13,225 bases of DNA. Origin: Pseudomonadota bacterium. GTDB lineage: Bacteria; Pseudomonadota; Alphaproteobacteria; Rhizobiales; Rhizobiaceae. The notes below the pieces were generated by a model. That model was not told the DNA's origin and ran no database searches. It worked only from the letters and a program-made list of their open reading frames with translations. A program made the position numbers and the translations under genes. Positions 1 through 6,883 of the stretch are shown piece after piece (the first letter of the stretch is position 1; each line of letters opens with the position of its first letter). The DNA is taken from positions 1-13,225 of the forward strand of contig JAEWOP010000075.1 in NCBI GenBank assembly GCA_023399635.1. Reading direction: 5' to 3'.

Positions 1-6
1 CCTCAC

Positions 7-26
7 AAAAGGCGCCCGCCTTTCTT
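7..26 (+). terminator. Probable terminator of the gene upstream of the window (expected rpsO)
   Basis: A 6-bp stem, AAAGGC (8-13) with GCCTTT (18-23), closes a four-base loop and is followed by a short pyrimidine run. No coding sequence is visible before it. In rhizobia and enterobacteria rpsO usually lies directly upstream of pnp, so this is probably the rpsO terminator or attenuator; that identity is inferred. The U tract is short, so read-through into pnp is likely. Confidence 0.5.
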
Positions 27-28
27 AT

Positions 29-156
29 CTTTGGGAAACCAAAGGATGGCCCGAGAGGCCATGACTGGCAGACCGGATGGGCCGGCTTTGCCACATCAAC
101 CGCTGACCTGCCATGGGGCAGGATTGCCGGATGCTTTTGCCAGGTTGGCCTGGCAA
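29..156 (+). promoter_or_regulatory. pnp leader: run of five consecutive short stem-loops
   Basis: Five stem-loops follow one another. (1) 29-44: CTTTGG / CCAAAG around a GAAA tetraloop. (2) 46-62: ATGGCC / GGCCAT, loop CGAGA. (3) 66-93: TGGCA / TGCCA enclosing CCGG / CCGG, loop ATGGG. (4) 107-122: CCTGCC / GGCAGG, loop ATGG. (5) 137-156: TTGCCAGG / CCTGGCAA, loop TTGG. All listed stems are fully complementary, apart from a small internal loop in (3). In E. coli the rpsO-pnp intergenic RNA contains an RNase III-cleaved duplex through which PNPase represses its own translation. A similar role is a reasonable inference here, but the multi-hairpin form differs. I found no convincing promoter in this stretch. 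Confidence 0.6.
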
Positions 157-231
157 GGGTGAAAGAAGACGCTGCAAAGCGCCGTCCACACCGAAGCCTC
201 CCGTTGTCTTGCCCGTGTCACGTCACACCTT

Positions 232-267
232 GCGCCGCTGCATTGCCATCCAAGGCAGGCGAGGCGC
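232..267 (+). promoter_or_regulatory. Stem-loop just before the pnp ribosome binding site
   Basis: GCGCC (232-236) pairs with GGCGC (263-267), and inside it TGCC (244-247) pairs with GGCA (254-257). The structure ends five bases before the AAGGA Shine-Dalgarno (273-277) of pnp. It could affect ribosome access or be an RNase target. The internal loops make it weaker than the array further upstream. Between 157 and 231 I see nothing definite. Confidence 0.35.
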
Positions 268-283
268 ATTTGAAGGACAAGAC

Positions 284-2416
284 ATGTTCAATTCACATAC
301 TGTTGAAATCGAGTGGGCCGGTCGCCCGCTGAAGCTTGAAACCGGCAAGATTGCGCGTCAGGCTGACGGCGCGGTTCTTGCCACCTACGGCGAAACCGTC
401 GTTCTCGCCACCGTCGTCTCGGCCAAGGCGCCGAAGCCGGGCCAGGACTTCTTCCCGCTGACCGTAAATTACCAGGAAAAGACCTACGCTGCCGGTAAGA
501 TCCCGGGCGGCTATTTCAAGCGCGAAGGCCGTCCGTCGGAAAACGAGACGCTGGTTTCCCGCCTGATCGACCGTCCGATCCGCCCGCTCTTCCCGGAAGG
601 CTACAAGAACGACACCCAGGTCGTTGTTACCGTCGTCCAGCATGACCTTGAGAACAATCCTGACGTTCTCGCCATGGTCGCAGCTTCGGCTGCTCTCACG
701 ATCTCCGGCGTTCCGTTCATGGGCCCCGTCGGTGGCGCACGTGTGGGCTACATCAACGGCGAATACGTGCTGAACCCGCATCTCGACGAGATGGACGAGT
801 CAGTTCTCGACCTCGTCGTGGCGGGGACCCAGGACGCCGTTCTGATGGTTGAGTCCGAAGCCAAGGAACTCAACGAAGAAATCATGCTCGGTGCCGTGAT
901 GTTCGGCCACAAGGGCTTCCAGCCGGTCATCGACGCGATCATCAAGCTCGCTGAAGTGGCTGCCAAGGAGCCGCGCGAGTTCGAACCTGAAGATCATTCC
1001 GCTCTCGAAGCCGAAATGCTGCAGCATTTCGAAGCCGAGCTGCGCGCTGCCTACAAGAACACCCAGAAGGCCGAGCGTTATGCAGCCGTTGACGCCGTCA
1101 AAGCGAAGGTCAAGGCGCACTTCTTCCCGGAAGGCGAAGAGGCAAAATATTCCAGCGAAGTTGTCGGTGCCGTCTTCAAGCACCTGCAGGCCAAGATCGT
1201 GCGCTGGAACATCCTCGACACCAAGAGCCGCATCGACGGCCGTGACCTGGAAACCGTTCGCCCGATCGTGTCGGAAGTTGGCATCCTGCCGCGTACCCAT
1301 GGTTCGGCGCTCTTTACCCGCGGCGAGACGCAGGCGATCGTTGTCGCCACGCTCGGTACCGGTGAAGACGAACAGTATGTCGACAGCCTGACCGGCATGT
1401 ACAAGGAACGCTTCCTTCTGCATTACAACTTCCCGCCCTACTCGGTGGGTGAAACCGGCCGCATGGGCTCCCCAGGCCGCCGCGAAATCGGTCACGGCAA
1501 GCTCGCATGGCGCGCCATCCGCCCGATGCTGCCTTCGGCCGAGCAGTTCCCCTACACGCTGCGCGTCGTTTCCGAGATCACTGAGTCGAACGGCTCGTCC
1601 TCGATGGCGACCGTCTGCGGCACGTCGCTTGCACTGATGGACGCTGGTGTTCCGCTGGCAAAGCCGGTGGCTGGTATCGCCATGGGCTTGATCCTTGAAG
1701 GCGATCGCTTTGCTGTTCTCTCTGATATCCTTGGCGACGAAGACCACCTCGGCGACATGGACTTCAAGGTTGCGGGTACCGCTGACGGCATCACCTCGCT
1801 GCAGATGGATATCAAGATCGCCGGCATCACCGAAGAGATCATGAAGGTTGCTCTCGGGCAGGCACAGGGCGGCCGCAAGCACATCCTCGGTGAAATGGCG
1901 AATGCCCTTTCGGAAAGCCGTGGCCAGCTTGGCGAATTCGCTCCGCGCATCGAAGTGATGAACATTCCGGTCGACAAGATCCGCGAAGTCATCGGTTCGG
2001 GCGGCAAGGTCATCCGCGAGATCGTCGAAAAGACCGGCGCCAAGATCAACATCGAAGACGATGGCACGATCAAGATCGCGTCCTCGTCCGGCAAGGAAAT
2101 CGAGGCAGCGCGCAAGTGGATCCACTCGATCGTTGCCGAGCCGGAAGTTGGCGCGATCTACGAGGGCACCGTCGTCAAGGCGGCTGATTTCGGTGCATTC
2201 GTCAACTTCTTCGGCGCCCGTGACGGTCTCGTCCACATCTCGCAACTTGCTTCCGAGCGCGTGGCCAAGACCTCGGATGTCGTCAAGGAAGGCGACAAGG
2301 TTTGGGTCAAGCTGATGGGCTTTGACGAGCGCGGCAAGGTCCGTCTCTCGATGAAGGTTGTCGACCAGGCCACCGGCCAGGAGATCAAGAAGGCTGAAGG
2401 CGAAGCTGCCGAGTAA
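284..2416 (+). CDS. pnp: Polyribonucleotide nucleotidyltransferase (PNPase)
   Basis: PNPase degrades RNA 3'-to-5' using phosphate and is usually a trimer associated with the RNA degradosome in the cytoplasm. The protein is 710 residues, against 711 in E. coli. Domain order is the family's: RNase PH 1 (about 5-215), alpha-helical linker (about 235-310), RNase PH 2 (about 315-545), KH (about 555-615, GXXG loop IGSGG at 570-574) and S1 (about 622-692). Catalytic aspartates D485 and D491 lie in LGDEDHLGDMDF, matching E. coli D486 and D492. The frame is open back to 113, but I chose ATG 284. It has AAGGA six bases upstream and begins MFNSHTVEIEW as PNPases do, while the upstream extension is unlike any PNPase N-terminus. 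A strong terminator follows. The hairpin-rich leader suggests post-transcriptional autoregulation, which is inferred. Confidence 0.98.
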   Translation: MFNSHTVEIEWAGRPLKLETGKIARQADGAVLATYGETVVLATVVSAKAPKPGQDFFPLTVNYQEKTYAAGKIPGGYFKREGRPSENETLVSRLIDRPIRPLFPEGYKNDTQVVVTVVQHDLENNPDVLAMVAASAALTISGVPFMGPVGGARVGYINGEYVLNPHLDEMDESVLDLVVAGTQDAVLMVESEAKELNEEIMLGAVMFGHKGFQPVIDAIIKLAEVAAKEPREFEPEDHSALEAEMLQHFEAELRAAYKNTQKAERYAAVDAVKAKVKAHFFPEGEEAKYSSEVVGAVFKHLQAKIVRWNILDTKSRIDGRDLETVRPIVSEVGILPRTHGSALFTRGETQAIVVATLGTGEDEQYVDSLTGMYKERFLLHYNFPPYSVGETGRMGSPGRREIGHGKLAWRAIRPMLPSAEQFPYTLRVVSEITESNGSSSMATVCGTSLALMDAGVPLAKPVAGIAMGLILEGDRFAVLSDILGDEDHLGDMDFKVAGTADGITSLQMDIKIAGITEEIMKVALGQAQGGRKHILGEMANALSESRGQLGEFAPRIEVMNIPVDKIREVIGSGGKVIREIVEKTGAKINIEDDGTIKIASSSGKEIEAARKWIHSIVAEPEVGAIYEGTVVKAADFGAFVNFFGARDGLVHISQLASERVAKTSDVVKEGDKVWVKLMGFDERGKVRLSMKVVDQATGQEIKKAEGEAAE

Positions 2417-2436
2417 GCTGCCAAGTTCAGACCATG

Positions 2437-2465
2437 AAGGCGCGGGACAATACCCCGCGCCTTTT
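2437..2465 (+). terminator. Rho-independent terminator of pnp
   Basis: AAGGCGCGGG (2437-2446) pairs with CCCGCGCCTT (2454-2463) around a seven-base loop, and the RNA ends in a U run (2462-2465). It starts 20 bases after the pnp stop codon. The methyltransferase gene begins 32 bases further on, so it may need its own promoter or depend on read-through. Confidence 0.85.
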
Positions 2466-2497
2466 CTGTATCTACACCTAGTGGAAAGTCATCCGCG

Positions 2498-3505
2498 ATG
2501 AGTCGTGACGCATTGAAAACCCTGTTCCACCCCTTCGCCACTGGCGCCGTTCCGGTGCCGGGAGAGGGCGACCGCGTGTTGTTCTTGGGCGCCGAAAGCG
2601 GCTATCCGCCGCCGGAAGGCTTTTCCGCCACCGTTGACGCTGTTCAACCCTTCCGGCCGCTATTCATAAAGCTCGGTAATGGCGCCGTGCCGCTTCCCGA
2701 GCGGCGGGACTACGACATGGCGCTTGTGCTGTGCGGCAAGCACAGGGGCGAGAACGAGGCACGGGTTGCCGAAGCCTTGGAACGCGTTGTCGAAGGCGGG
2801 ATGATCGTCATTGCCGGCGGCAAGGAAGACGGCATCCAGACGCTGCGCACGACGCTTCTGAAGCTGGAAATCAATCTCGACTACACCCCCAAATATCACG
2901 GCGTTGCCATCTGGTTTGCAAGGCCAAAGGATGCGGGCACCGCGATCAAGGCGCTCGCGAAGCCAAAGGTTCAGGTCGAAGGCGGCTTCGAGGCCGCCCC
3001 CGGGATGTTCTCGCATGACCGCATCGATCCGGGCTCGGAGCTGCTGGCGAGCCGTCTGCCGACCGACTTCGATGGCAATGCCGCAGACTTTGGCGCTGGC
3101 TGGGGATACCTGTCTGTGATGCTCGCCAGGACGGCTCCGCGCGTGAACAGGATTGACCTCTTCGAGGCAGATTACCGCGCGCTGGAATATGCGAAGACCA
3201 ACATTGCCCGCAACTGTCCCGACCTGCAGGCGCGCTTCTTCTGGCAGGACCTCGGTAGCGAGCCCCCCAAGGAGAAATACGACCTGGTGATCATGAACCC
3301 TCCTTTCCATGAAGCGCAGGCGGCAGATCCCGAACTCGGCAAGGCGATGATCCGTGCGGCAGCCGCCGCTCTGAGGAATGGTGGAAGGCTGATGTTGGTC
3401 GCCAACCGCGGACTTCCCTACGAGCCGGTGCTGGCGTCGGAGTTCAAGGAAAGCGGCGAACTGTGCCGAAACGCCCGCTTCAAGATTCTGCAGGCGCGGA
3501 AATAG
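2498..3505 (+). CDS. Class I SAM-dependent methyltransferase, RsmC-like (small-subunit rRNA guanine-N2 type)
   Basis: A 335-residue protein with the two-part layout of RsmC (343 residues in E. coli), which makes m2G1207 in 16S rRNA. The N-terminal half (about 1-150) looks like a degenerate methyltransferase fold with no clear SAM motif. The C-terminal half carries the working domain. It contains the family-typical linker GMFSHDRIDPGSELL (169-183), SAM-binding motif I ADFGAGWGYLS (196-206), an acidic motif II residue near E223, and the catalytic NPPF (267-270), which marks N-methylation of a base's exocyclic amine. ATG 2498 follows GGAAAG at 2483-2488. It lies between pnp and the convergent fab operon. 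The exact target nucleotide cannot be read from sequence, and an RlmG-like 23S activity is the main alternative, so I give no symbol. Confidence 0.85.
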   Translation: MSRDALKTLFHPFATGAVPVPGEGDRVLFLGAESGYPPPEGFSATVDAVQPFRPLFIKLGNGAVPLPERRDYDMALVLCGKHRGENEARVAEALERVVEGGMIVIAGGKEDGIQTLRTTLLKLEINLDYTPKYHGVAIWFARPKDAGTAIKALAKPKVQVEGGFEAAPGMFSHDRIDPGSELLASRLPTDFDGNAADFGAGWGYLSVMLARTAPRVNRIDLFEADYRALEYAKTNIARNCPDLQARFFWQDLGSEPPKEKYDLVIMNPPFHEAQAADPELGKAMIRAAAAALRNGGRLMLVANRGLPYEPVLASEFKESGELCRNARFKILQARK

Positions 3506-3526
3506 TCCTCAGAGATCCGGACAGAG

Positions 3527-3558
3527 AAAAGGCCGCTCATGTGAATGAGCGGGCGTTT
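3527..3558. terminator. Bidirectional terminator between the methyltransferase gene and fabI
   Basis: CCGCTCAT (3533-3540) pairs perfectly with ATGAGCGG (3545-3552) around a GTGA loop. The stem continues, with two mismatches, into AAA (3527-3529) and TTT (3556-3558). The minus-strand RNA ends in CCTTTTCTC, a good U tract for ending the fab operon. The plus-strand RNA ends in CGTTTCGTT, weaker but usable for the methyltransferase transcript. Confidence 0.8.
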
Positions 3559-3582
3559 CGTTGGGGGTTGTGGGGAGTTCCG

Positions 3583-4389
3583 TTACTCAACGTCCGCCTT
3601 GCGCAGGCGCTCGAGGATCGGCAGCGACGTGATGTTGTAGCCGGCATCGACATAATGGATTTCTCCGGTAACGCCGCGCGAAAGATCCGACAGAAGATAA
3701 AGCGCCGAACCTCCAATGTCTTCGATCGTCGCCGTGCGGCGCAGGGGCGCGTTTTTCTGGTTCCAGGAATACATGGCACGAGCGTCGGAGATCCCCGCTC
3801 CGGCAAGCGTTCGAACCGGGCCTGCGGAGATGGCATTCACCCGGATATCCTGCGGGCCATAATCAGCAGCAAGATAGCGCACGGAGGATTCCAGTGCCGC
3901 CTTGGCAACGCCCATGACGTTGTAGTTCGGGATCACCCGGGTTGAGCCGCCATAGGTGAGGGTGAGCATCGATCCACCGTCAGCCATGAGATCGGCAGCG
4001 CGCTTGGCGACTTCCGTGAACGAGAAGCACGAAATCACCATAGTTCGCGAGAAGTTGTCGCGGGAGGTGTCTGCGTAGAGGCCCTTGAGCTCGTTCTTAT
4101 CGGAGAAACCGATGGCGTGAACGAGAAAGTCCATCTTGCCCCACCGCTCCTTGATGGCGTCGAAGGTGGCATCGACAGTGGCGATATCCTCGACATCACA
4201 TGGAAGCAGGAAATCCGAGTCGACGTCCGCTGCAAGCGGTTTCACTCGCTTTCCGAGCGCTTCTCCCTGGTAGGTGAAGGCCAGTTCAGCACCGTGAGCG
4301 GCGAGCGTCCTGGCGATCCCCCAAGCGATGGAGTGATTGTTCGCGACCCCCATGATCAGGCCGCGCTTCCCCTGCATGATACCCGTCAT
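3583..4389 (-). CDS. fabI: Enoyl-[acyl-carrier-protein] reductase, NADH type (FabI)
   Basis: FabI reduces trans-2-enoyl-ACP with NAD(P)H, the last step of each round of type II fatty acid synthesis, in the cytoplasm as a tetramer. It is a short-chain dehydrogenase fold of 268 residues (E. coli 262). The nucleotide loop is GVANNHSIAWGIA (14-26). The catalytic set Y146, Y156 and K163 in LTYGGSTRVIPNYNVMGVAK has the same numbering as E. coli. I chose ATG 4389. A TTG at 4392 is also in frame, and GGA within the last fabB codons lies about nine bases before the ATG. Only six bases separate the fabB stop from this start, so translation is probably coupled. Being third in a fabA-fabB-fabI operon matches what I remember as S. 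meliloti fabI2; a second fabI elsewhere in the genome is likely but unseen. Confidence 0.96.
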   Translation of the reverse strand: MTGIMQGKRGLIMGVANNHSIAWGIARTLAAHGAELAFTYQGEALGKRVKPLAADVDSDFLLPCDVEDIATVDATFDAIKERWGKMDFLVHAIGFSDKNELKGLYADTSRDNFSRTMVISCFSFTEVAKRAADLMADGGSMLTLTYGGSTRVIPNYNVMGVAKAALESSVRYLAADYGPQDIRVNAISAGPVRTLAGAGISDARAMYSWNQKNAPLRRTATIEDIGGSALYLLSDLSRGVTGEIHYVDAGYNITSLPILERLRKADVE

Positions 4390-4395
4390 CAAATC

Positions 4396-5619
4396 TTATC
4401 CGTTAAAGCGCTGGAAGACGAGCGTGGCATTGGTGCCGCCGAACCCGAAGGAATTGGAAAGGATGGTGTCGATCTTGGCGTCATCGATGCGCTTGCGGAC
4501 GATCGGCACGCCCTCGAACTCGGGGTCGAGCGTCTGAATGTGGGCGCTTTCGCCGATGAACTTCTCCTGCATCATCAAGAGGCCATAGATCGATTCCTGC
4601 ACGCCGGCAGCGCCCAGCGAATGGCCTGTGAGCGACTTTGTCGACTGGACGTGCGGGATCTTGTCTCCGAAGACCTCACGGATCGCACCGATCTCCTTCG
4701 AGTCCCCAACGGGCGTGGAAGTGCCGTGCGTGTTGATGTAGTCGATCTCGCCGTTGACGGTGGAAAGTGCCTGCCGCATGCAGCGGATCGCGCCTTCACC
4801 CGATGGCGCCACCATGTCGTATCCATCCGAGGTCGCGCCGTATCCGACAAGCTCAGCATAGATCTTGGCGCCGCGTGCCTTTGCGTGCTCCAGTTCTTCA
4901 AGGACCAGAACACCAGCGCCGCCAGCGATTACGAAGCCGTCCCGGTCGACGTCATAGGCGCGCGAGGCGGATGCGGGGGCGTCATTGTATTTGCTCGACA
5001 TCGCGCCCATGGCGTCGAAGAGGTTCGACATGGTCCAGTCGAGATCCTCGTGGCCACCAGCAAACATCAGGTCCTGCTTGCCCCACTGGATCATTTCGGC
5101 AGCGTTGCCGATGCAGTGCGCCGAAGTCGAGCAAGCCGACGAAATGGAATAGTTGACGCCGTGGATCTTGAACCAAGTGGCAAGGGTCGCCGACGCTGTC
5201 GAGGACATGGCCTTCGGCACAGCGAACGGGCCGATACGCTTGGGGCTGTTGTTCTTGATCGTGATATCCGCGGCTTCGATCAGCGTGCGTGTGGAGGGCC
5301 CGCCCGAGCCCATGATGATGCCAGCGCGCTCGTTTTGCGCGTAATCGCTTTCCTCGAGGCCCGAATCGGCAATTGCCTGCTTCATCGCAACATGGTTCCA
5401 GGCGCCGCCCTGGCTCAGGAAACGCATCGCGCGGCGATCGACAAGGTCCGTCGGGTCGAGATCCGGCCGGCCCCAGACCTGGCACCGGAAGCCGTGGTCG
5501 GCGAAATCCTGCGAAAATGAAATGCCGGACTTTGCCTGGCGAAGAGATTCGGTGACTTCGGAGGCGTCGTTCCCGATGGAGGATACAATACCAAGACCCG
5601 TGACAACAACCCGTCTCAT
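4396..5619 (-). CDS. fabB: 3-oxoacyl-ACP synthase I (beta-ketoacyl-ACP synthase, FabB)
   Basis: FabB condenses malonyl-ACP with acyl-ACP and is the synthase that elongates the cis-3-decenoyl chain made by FabA, so it is needed for unsaturated fatty acids. The protein is 407 residues (E. coli 406). The thiolase-fold active site is complete and in E. coli numbering: C163 in SACSTSAHC, H298 in THGTSTPVGD, K328 and H333 in TKSLTGHSLGAAG, plus the C-terminal SNSFGFGGTNATL. ATG 5619 has GAAGG eight bases upstream. It lies 44 bases after fabA and six bases before fabI on the same strand with no terminator between, so the three form one operon. Pairing with fabA supports FabB over FabF. A long reading frame on the opposite strand (4117-5520) is a GC-rich shadow. 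Confidence 0.97.
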   Translation of the reverse strand: MRRVVVTGLGIVSSIGNDASEVTESLRQAKSGISFSQDFADHGFRCQVWGRPDLDPTDLVDRRAMRFLSQGGAWNHVAMKQAIADSGLEESDYAQNERAGIIMGSGGPSTRTLIEAADITIKNNSPKRIGPFAVPKAMSSTASATLATWFKIHGVNYSISSACSTSAHCIGNAAEMIQWGKQDLMFAGGHEDLDWTMSNLFDAMGAMSSKYNDAPASASRAYDVDRDGFVIAGGAGVLVLEELEHAKARGAKIYAELVGYGATSDGYDMVAPSGEGAIRCMRQALSTVNGEIDYINTHGTSTPVGDSKEIGAIREVFGDKIPHVQSTKSLTGHSLGAAGVQESIYGLLMMQEKFIGESAHIQTLDPEFEGVPIVRKRIDDAKIDTILSNSFGFGGTNATLVFQRFNG

Positions 5620-5663
5620 CTTGATGACCTTCTCTGCTTTCTATCGTGCTGGGCGGCCGTAGT

Positions 5664-6179
5664 TCAGACAGCCTTTTCCTTCGACAGTCCGACCTTCAGG
5701 TCGGTCGCCTGATAAATCGTCTCGCCGTCTGCCTTGACCCAGCCGTCTGCGATGCCCAGCACCAGACGACCACGCATCACGCGCTTGAAGTCGATGCCGT
5801 ATTCAAGGAGCTTCGTGTGCGGGCGGACCATGCCCTTGAACTTGACCTCACCGGTCGAAAGCGCCATGCCCCGACCTTCTTCGCCAAGCCAGCCGAGATA
5901 GAAGCCCGTCAGCTGCCACATCCCATCGAGGCCGAGGCAGCCCGGCATGATCGGGTTGCCCTGGAAGTGAACCGGAAAATACCAGTCGTCAGGATGAACG
6001 TCGTATTCCGCCCGCAGGTATCCCTTGTCGAAGGCGCCGCCGGTTTCCGAGATGTCGGTAACGCGATGGACCATCAGCATCGGCGGCAGGGGCAGCTGTG
6101 CGTTACCAGGACCAAAAAGCTCGCCACGTGCACAGGCCAAAAGCTCCTCGTAGCTGAAACTCGACTGTCTATCCGTCAT
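5664..6179 (-). CDS. fabA: 3-hydroxydecanoyl-ACP dehydratase/isomerase (FabA)
   Basis: FabA dehydrates 3-hydroxydecanoyl-ACP and isomerises trans-2- to cis-3-decenoyl-ACP, the branch point to anaerobic-type unsaturated fatty acid synthesis. The protein is 171 residues (E. coli 172) with a single hot-dog fold. Catalytic H71 lies in WYFPVHFQGNPIMPGCLGLD and D85 follows 14 residues later, matching the E. coli pair. The motif GNPIMPGCLGLDGMWQL covers the central helix. ATG 6179 has AAGGGGA about ten bases upstream. It is the first gene of the fabA-fabB-fabI operon and starts 277 bases from the divergent irr gene. That intergenic region must hold its promoter, though I could not pick one out with confidence. 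Confidence 0.98.
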   Translation of the reverse strand: MTDRQSSFSYEELLACARGELFGPGNAQLPLPPMLMVHRVTDISETGGAFDKGYLRAEYDVHPDDWYFPVHFQGNPIMPGCLGLDGMWQLTGFYLGWLGEEGRGMALSTGEVKFKGMVRPHTKLLEYGIDFKRVMRGRLVLGIADGWVKADGETIYQATDLKVGLSKEKAV

Positions 6180-6456
6180 TAACTCTGGGTCCCCTTAAGT
6201 CACATTCGACGTTTTAATGCACATCCGCCTGGAATTGAAGCACTACGCTCGGCTGGCCGAGGCAAGGTTCATGCGCAAGCGACGCCGGTCAAATTTCCAG
6301 TTCGCATATAGGAAGCCGCTGAAGCAAACCAGAGCTTGGTGCCGAAATAACATCTTTTTACCGCGTTCAAGCCGTTCTCGCGCCTATTGAAAGGCGCCTC
6401 GGCAAAAGTTATATCGGAAAGTCAAGAATGCGTATCGCAGATAGACGTGGGGCAAG
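6180..6456. promoter_or_regulatory. Divergent fabA / irr intergenic region
   Basis: This 277-bp gap holds control elements for both genes. For irr a clear promoter is listed separately. For fabA, the minus strand has CTATAT (reverse complement of 6306-6311), a good rhizobial -10, but with a poor -35. It also has TTGACC (6292-6287), a good -35 with no matching -10, and a weak TTCAAT-N16-TTAAAA pair (6239-6212). A perfect 6-bp inverted repeat, CTCGGC-TG-GCCGAG (6248-6261), is a possible operator. I saw no obvious Irr ICE-type or RirA-type box. Confidence 0.6.
6387..6415 (+). promoter_or_regulatory. Probable sigma70-type promoter of irr
   Basis: TTGAAA (6387-6392) and TTATAT (6409-6414) are 16 bases apart; taking TATATC (6410-6415) as -10 gives 17. 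This predicts a start near 6421 and a leader of about 36 bases. The -35 is enclosed by an inverted repeat GCGCC-N8-GGCGC (6380-6397), which could be a repressor site. Confidence 0.55.
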
Positions 6457-6873
6457 ATGGCAGACGCCATGATCAGCATCGAGACGAGGTTGCGGGACTG
6501 CGGCCTGCGCCCGACGCGTCAGCGCGTCGCGCTTGCCGAGCTCTTGTTTGCCAAGGGTGACCGCCATCTGACGGTGGAAGAGTTGCACGAGGAAGCTTTG
6601 GCTGCCGATGTGCCGGTTTCACTGGCCACCGTCTACAACACGCTGCACCAGTTCACGGAAGCCAGGCTGATCCGTGTGCTTGCGGTGGAAGGCGCCCGGA
6701 CTTACTTCGACACGAACTGCTCGGACCACCATCACTTCTTTGTTGAAGGCCGGAACGAGGTGCTCGACATTCCGGTCAACAATATCGCGATCGGAAATCT
6801 TCCCGAGGCGCCTGAGGGCATGGAAATATCCCACGTGGACGTGGTGATCCGGCTTCGCGAGAAGAAGGCATAG
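6457..6873 (+). CDS. irr: Irr, Fur-family iron response regulator
   Basis: Irr is the main iron-limitation regulator of Rhizobiales. It binds haem and represses iron storage and haem-consuming genes when iron is scarce. The protein is 138 residues: a winged-helix N-terminus with recognition helix SLATVYNTLHQF (55-66), then a Fur-type dimerisation domain. The HHH run at 91-93 (CSDHHHFFVEG) is the Irr haem-binding signature, in place of the usual Fur metal-site spacing. I see no Cys-Pro haem regulatory motif near the N-terminus (C15 is followed by G), so this is the short rhizobial type rather than the Bradyrhizobium type. ATG 6457 has GGGG only about four bases upstream; ATG 6469 is an alternative with worse spacing. 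It is divergent from fabA and convergent with the TRIC gene ten bases away. Confidence 0.93.
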   Translation: MADAMISIETRLRDCGLRPTRQRVALAELLFAKGDRHLTVEELHEEALAADVPVSLATVYNTLHQFTEARLIRVLAVEGARTYFDTNCSDHHHFFVEGRNEVLDIPVNNIAIGNLPEAPEGMEISHVDVVIRLREKKA

Positions 6874-6883
6874 AGCAGCGCCT

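Noticed and set aside
168..186. GACG / CGTC pairing after the pnp leader array
   Set aside because: Four base pairs with a long loop; not distinguishable from chance.
113..283. 57-residue N-terminal extension of the pnp reading frame
   Set aside because: No PNPase has it, it runs through the leader hairpins, and ATG 284 has a good Shine-Dalgarno and the standard N-terminus.
800..2245. 481-residue minus-strand open frame inside pnp
   Set aside because: It is the antisense shadow of a GC-rich, codon-biased gene; no recognisable domain, and the PNPase sense frame is certain.
3463..3945. 160-residue plus-strand frame over the terminator and fabI 3' end
   Set aside because: It starts inside the methyltransferase gene, crosses a strong terminator and is antisense to fabI; no supporting features.
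4117..5520. 467-residue plus-strand open frame across fabI and fabB
   Set aside because: Antisense shadow spanning two certain genes; low-complexity Arg/Asp/Val-rich translation without domain features.
6264..6292. TTGACC-N17-AACCTT as the fabA promoter
   Set aside because: The -35 is good but no spacing of 15-19 gives an acceptable -10.
6457..6470. ATGGC-AGAC-GCCAT hairpin over the irr start codon
   Set aside because: Five base pairs only; such stems are common by chance at this base composition.
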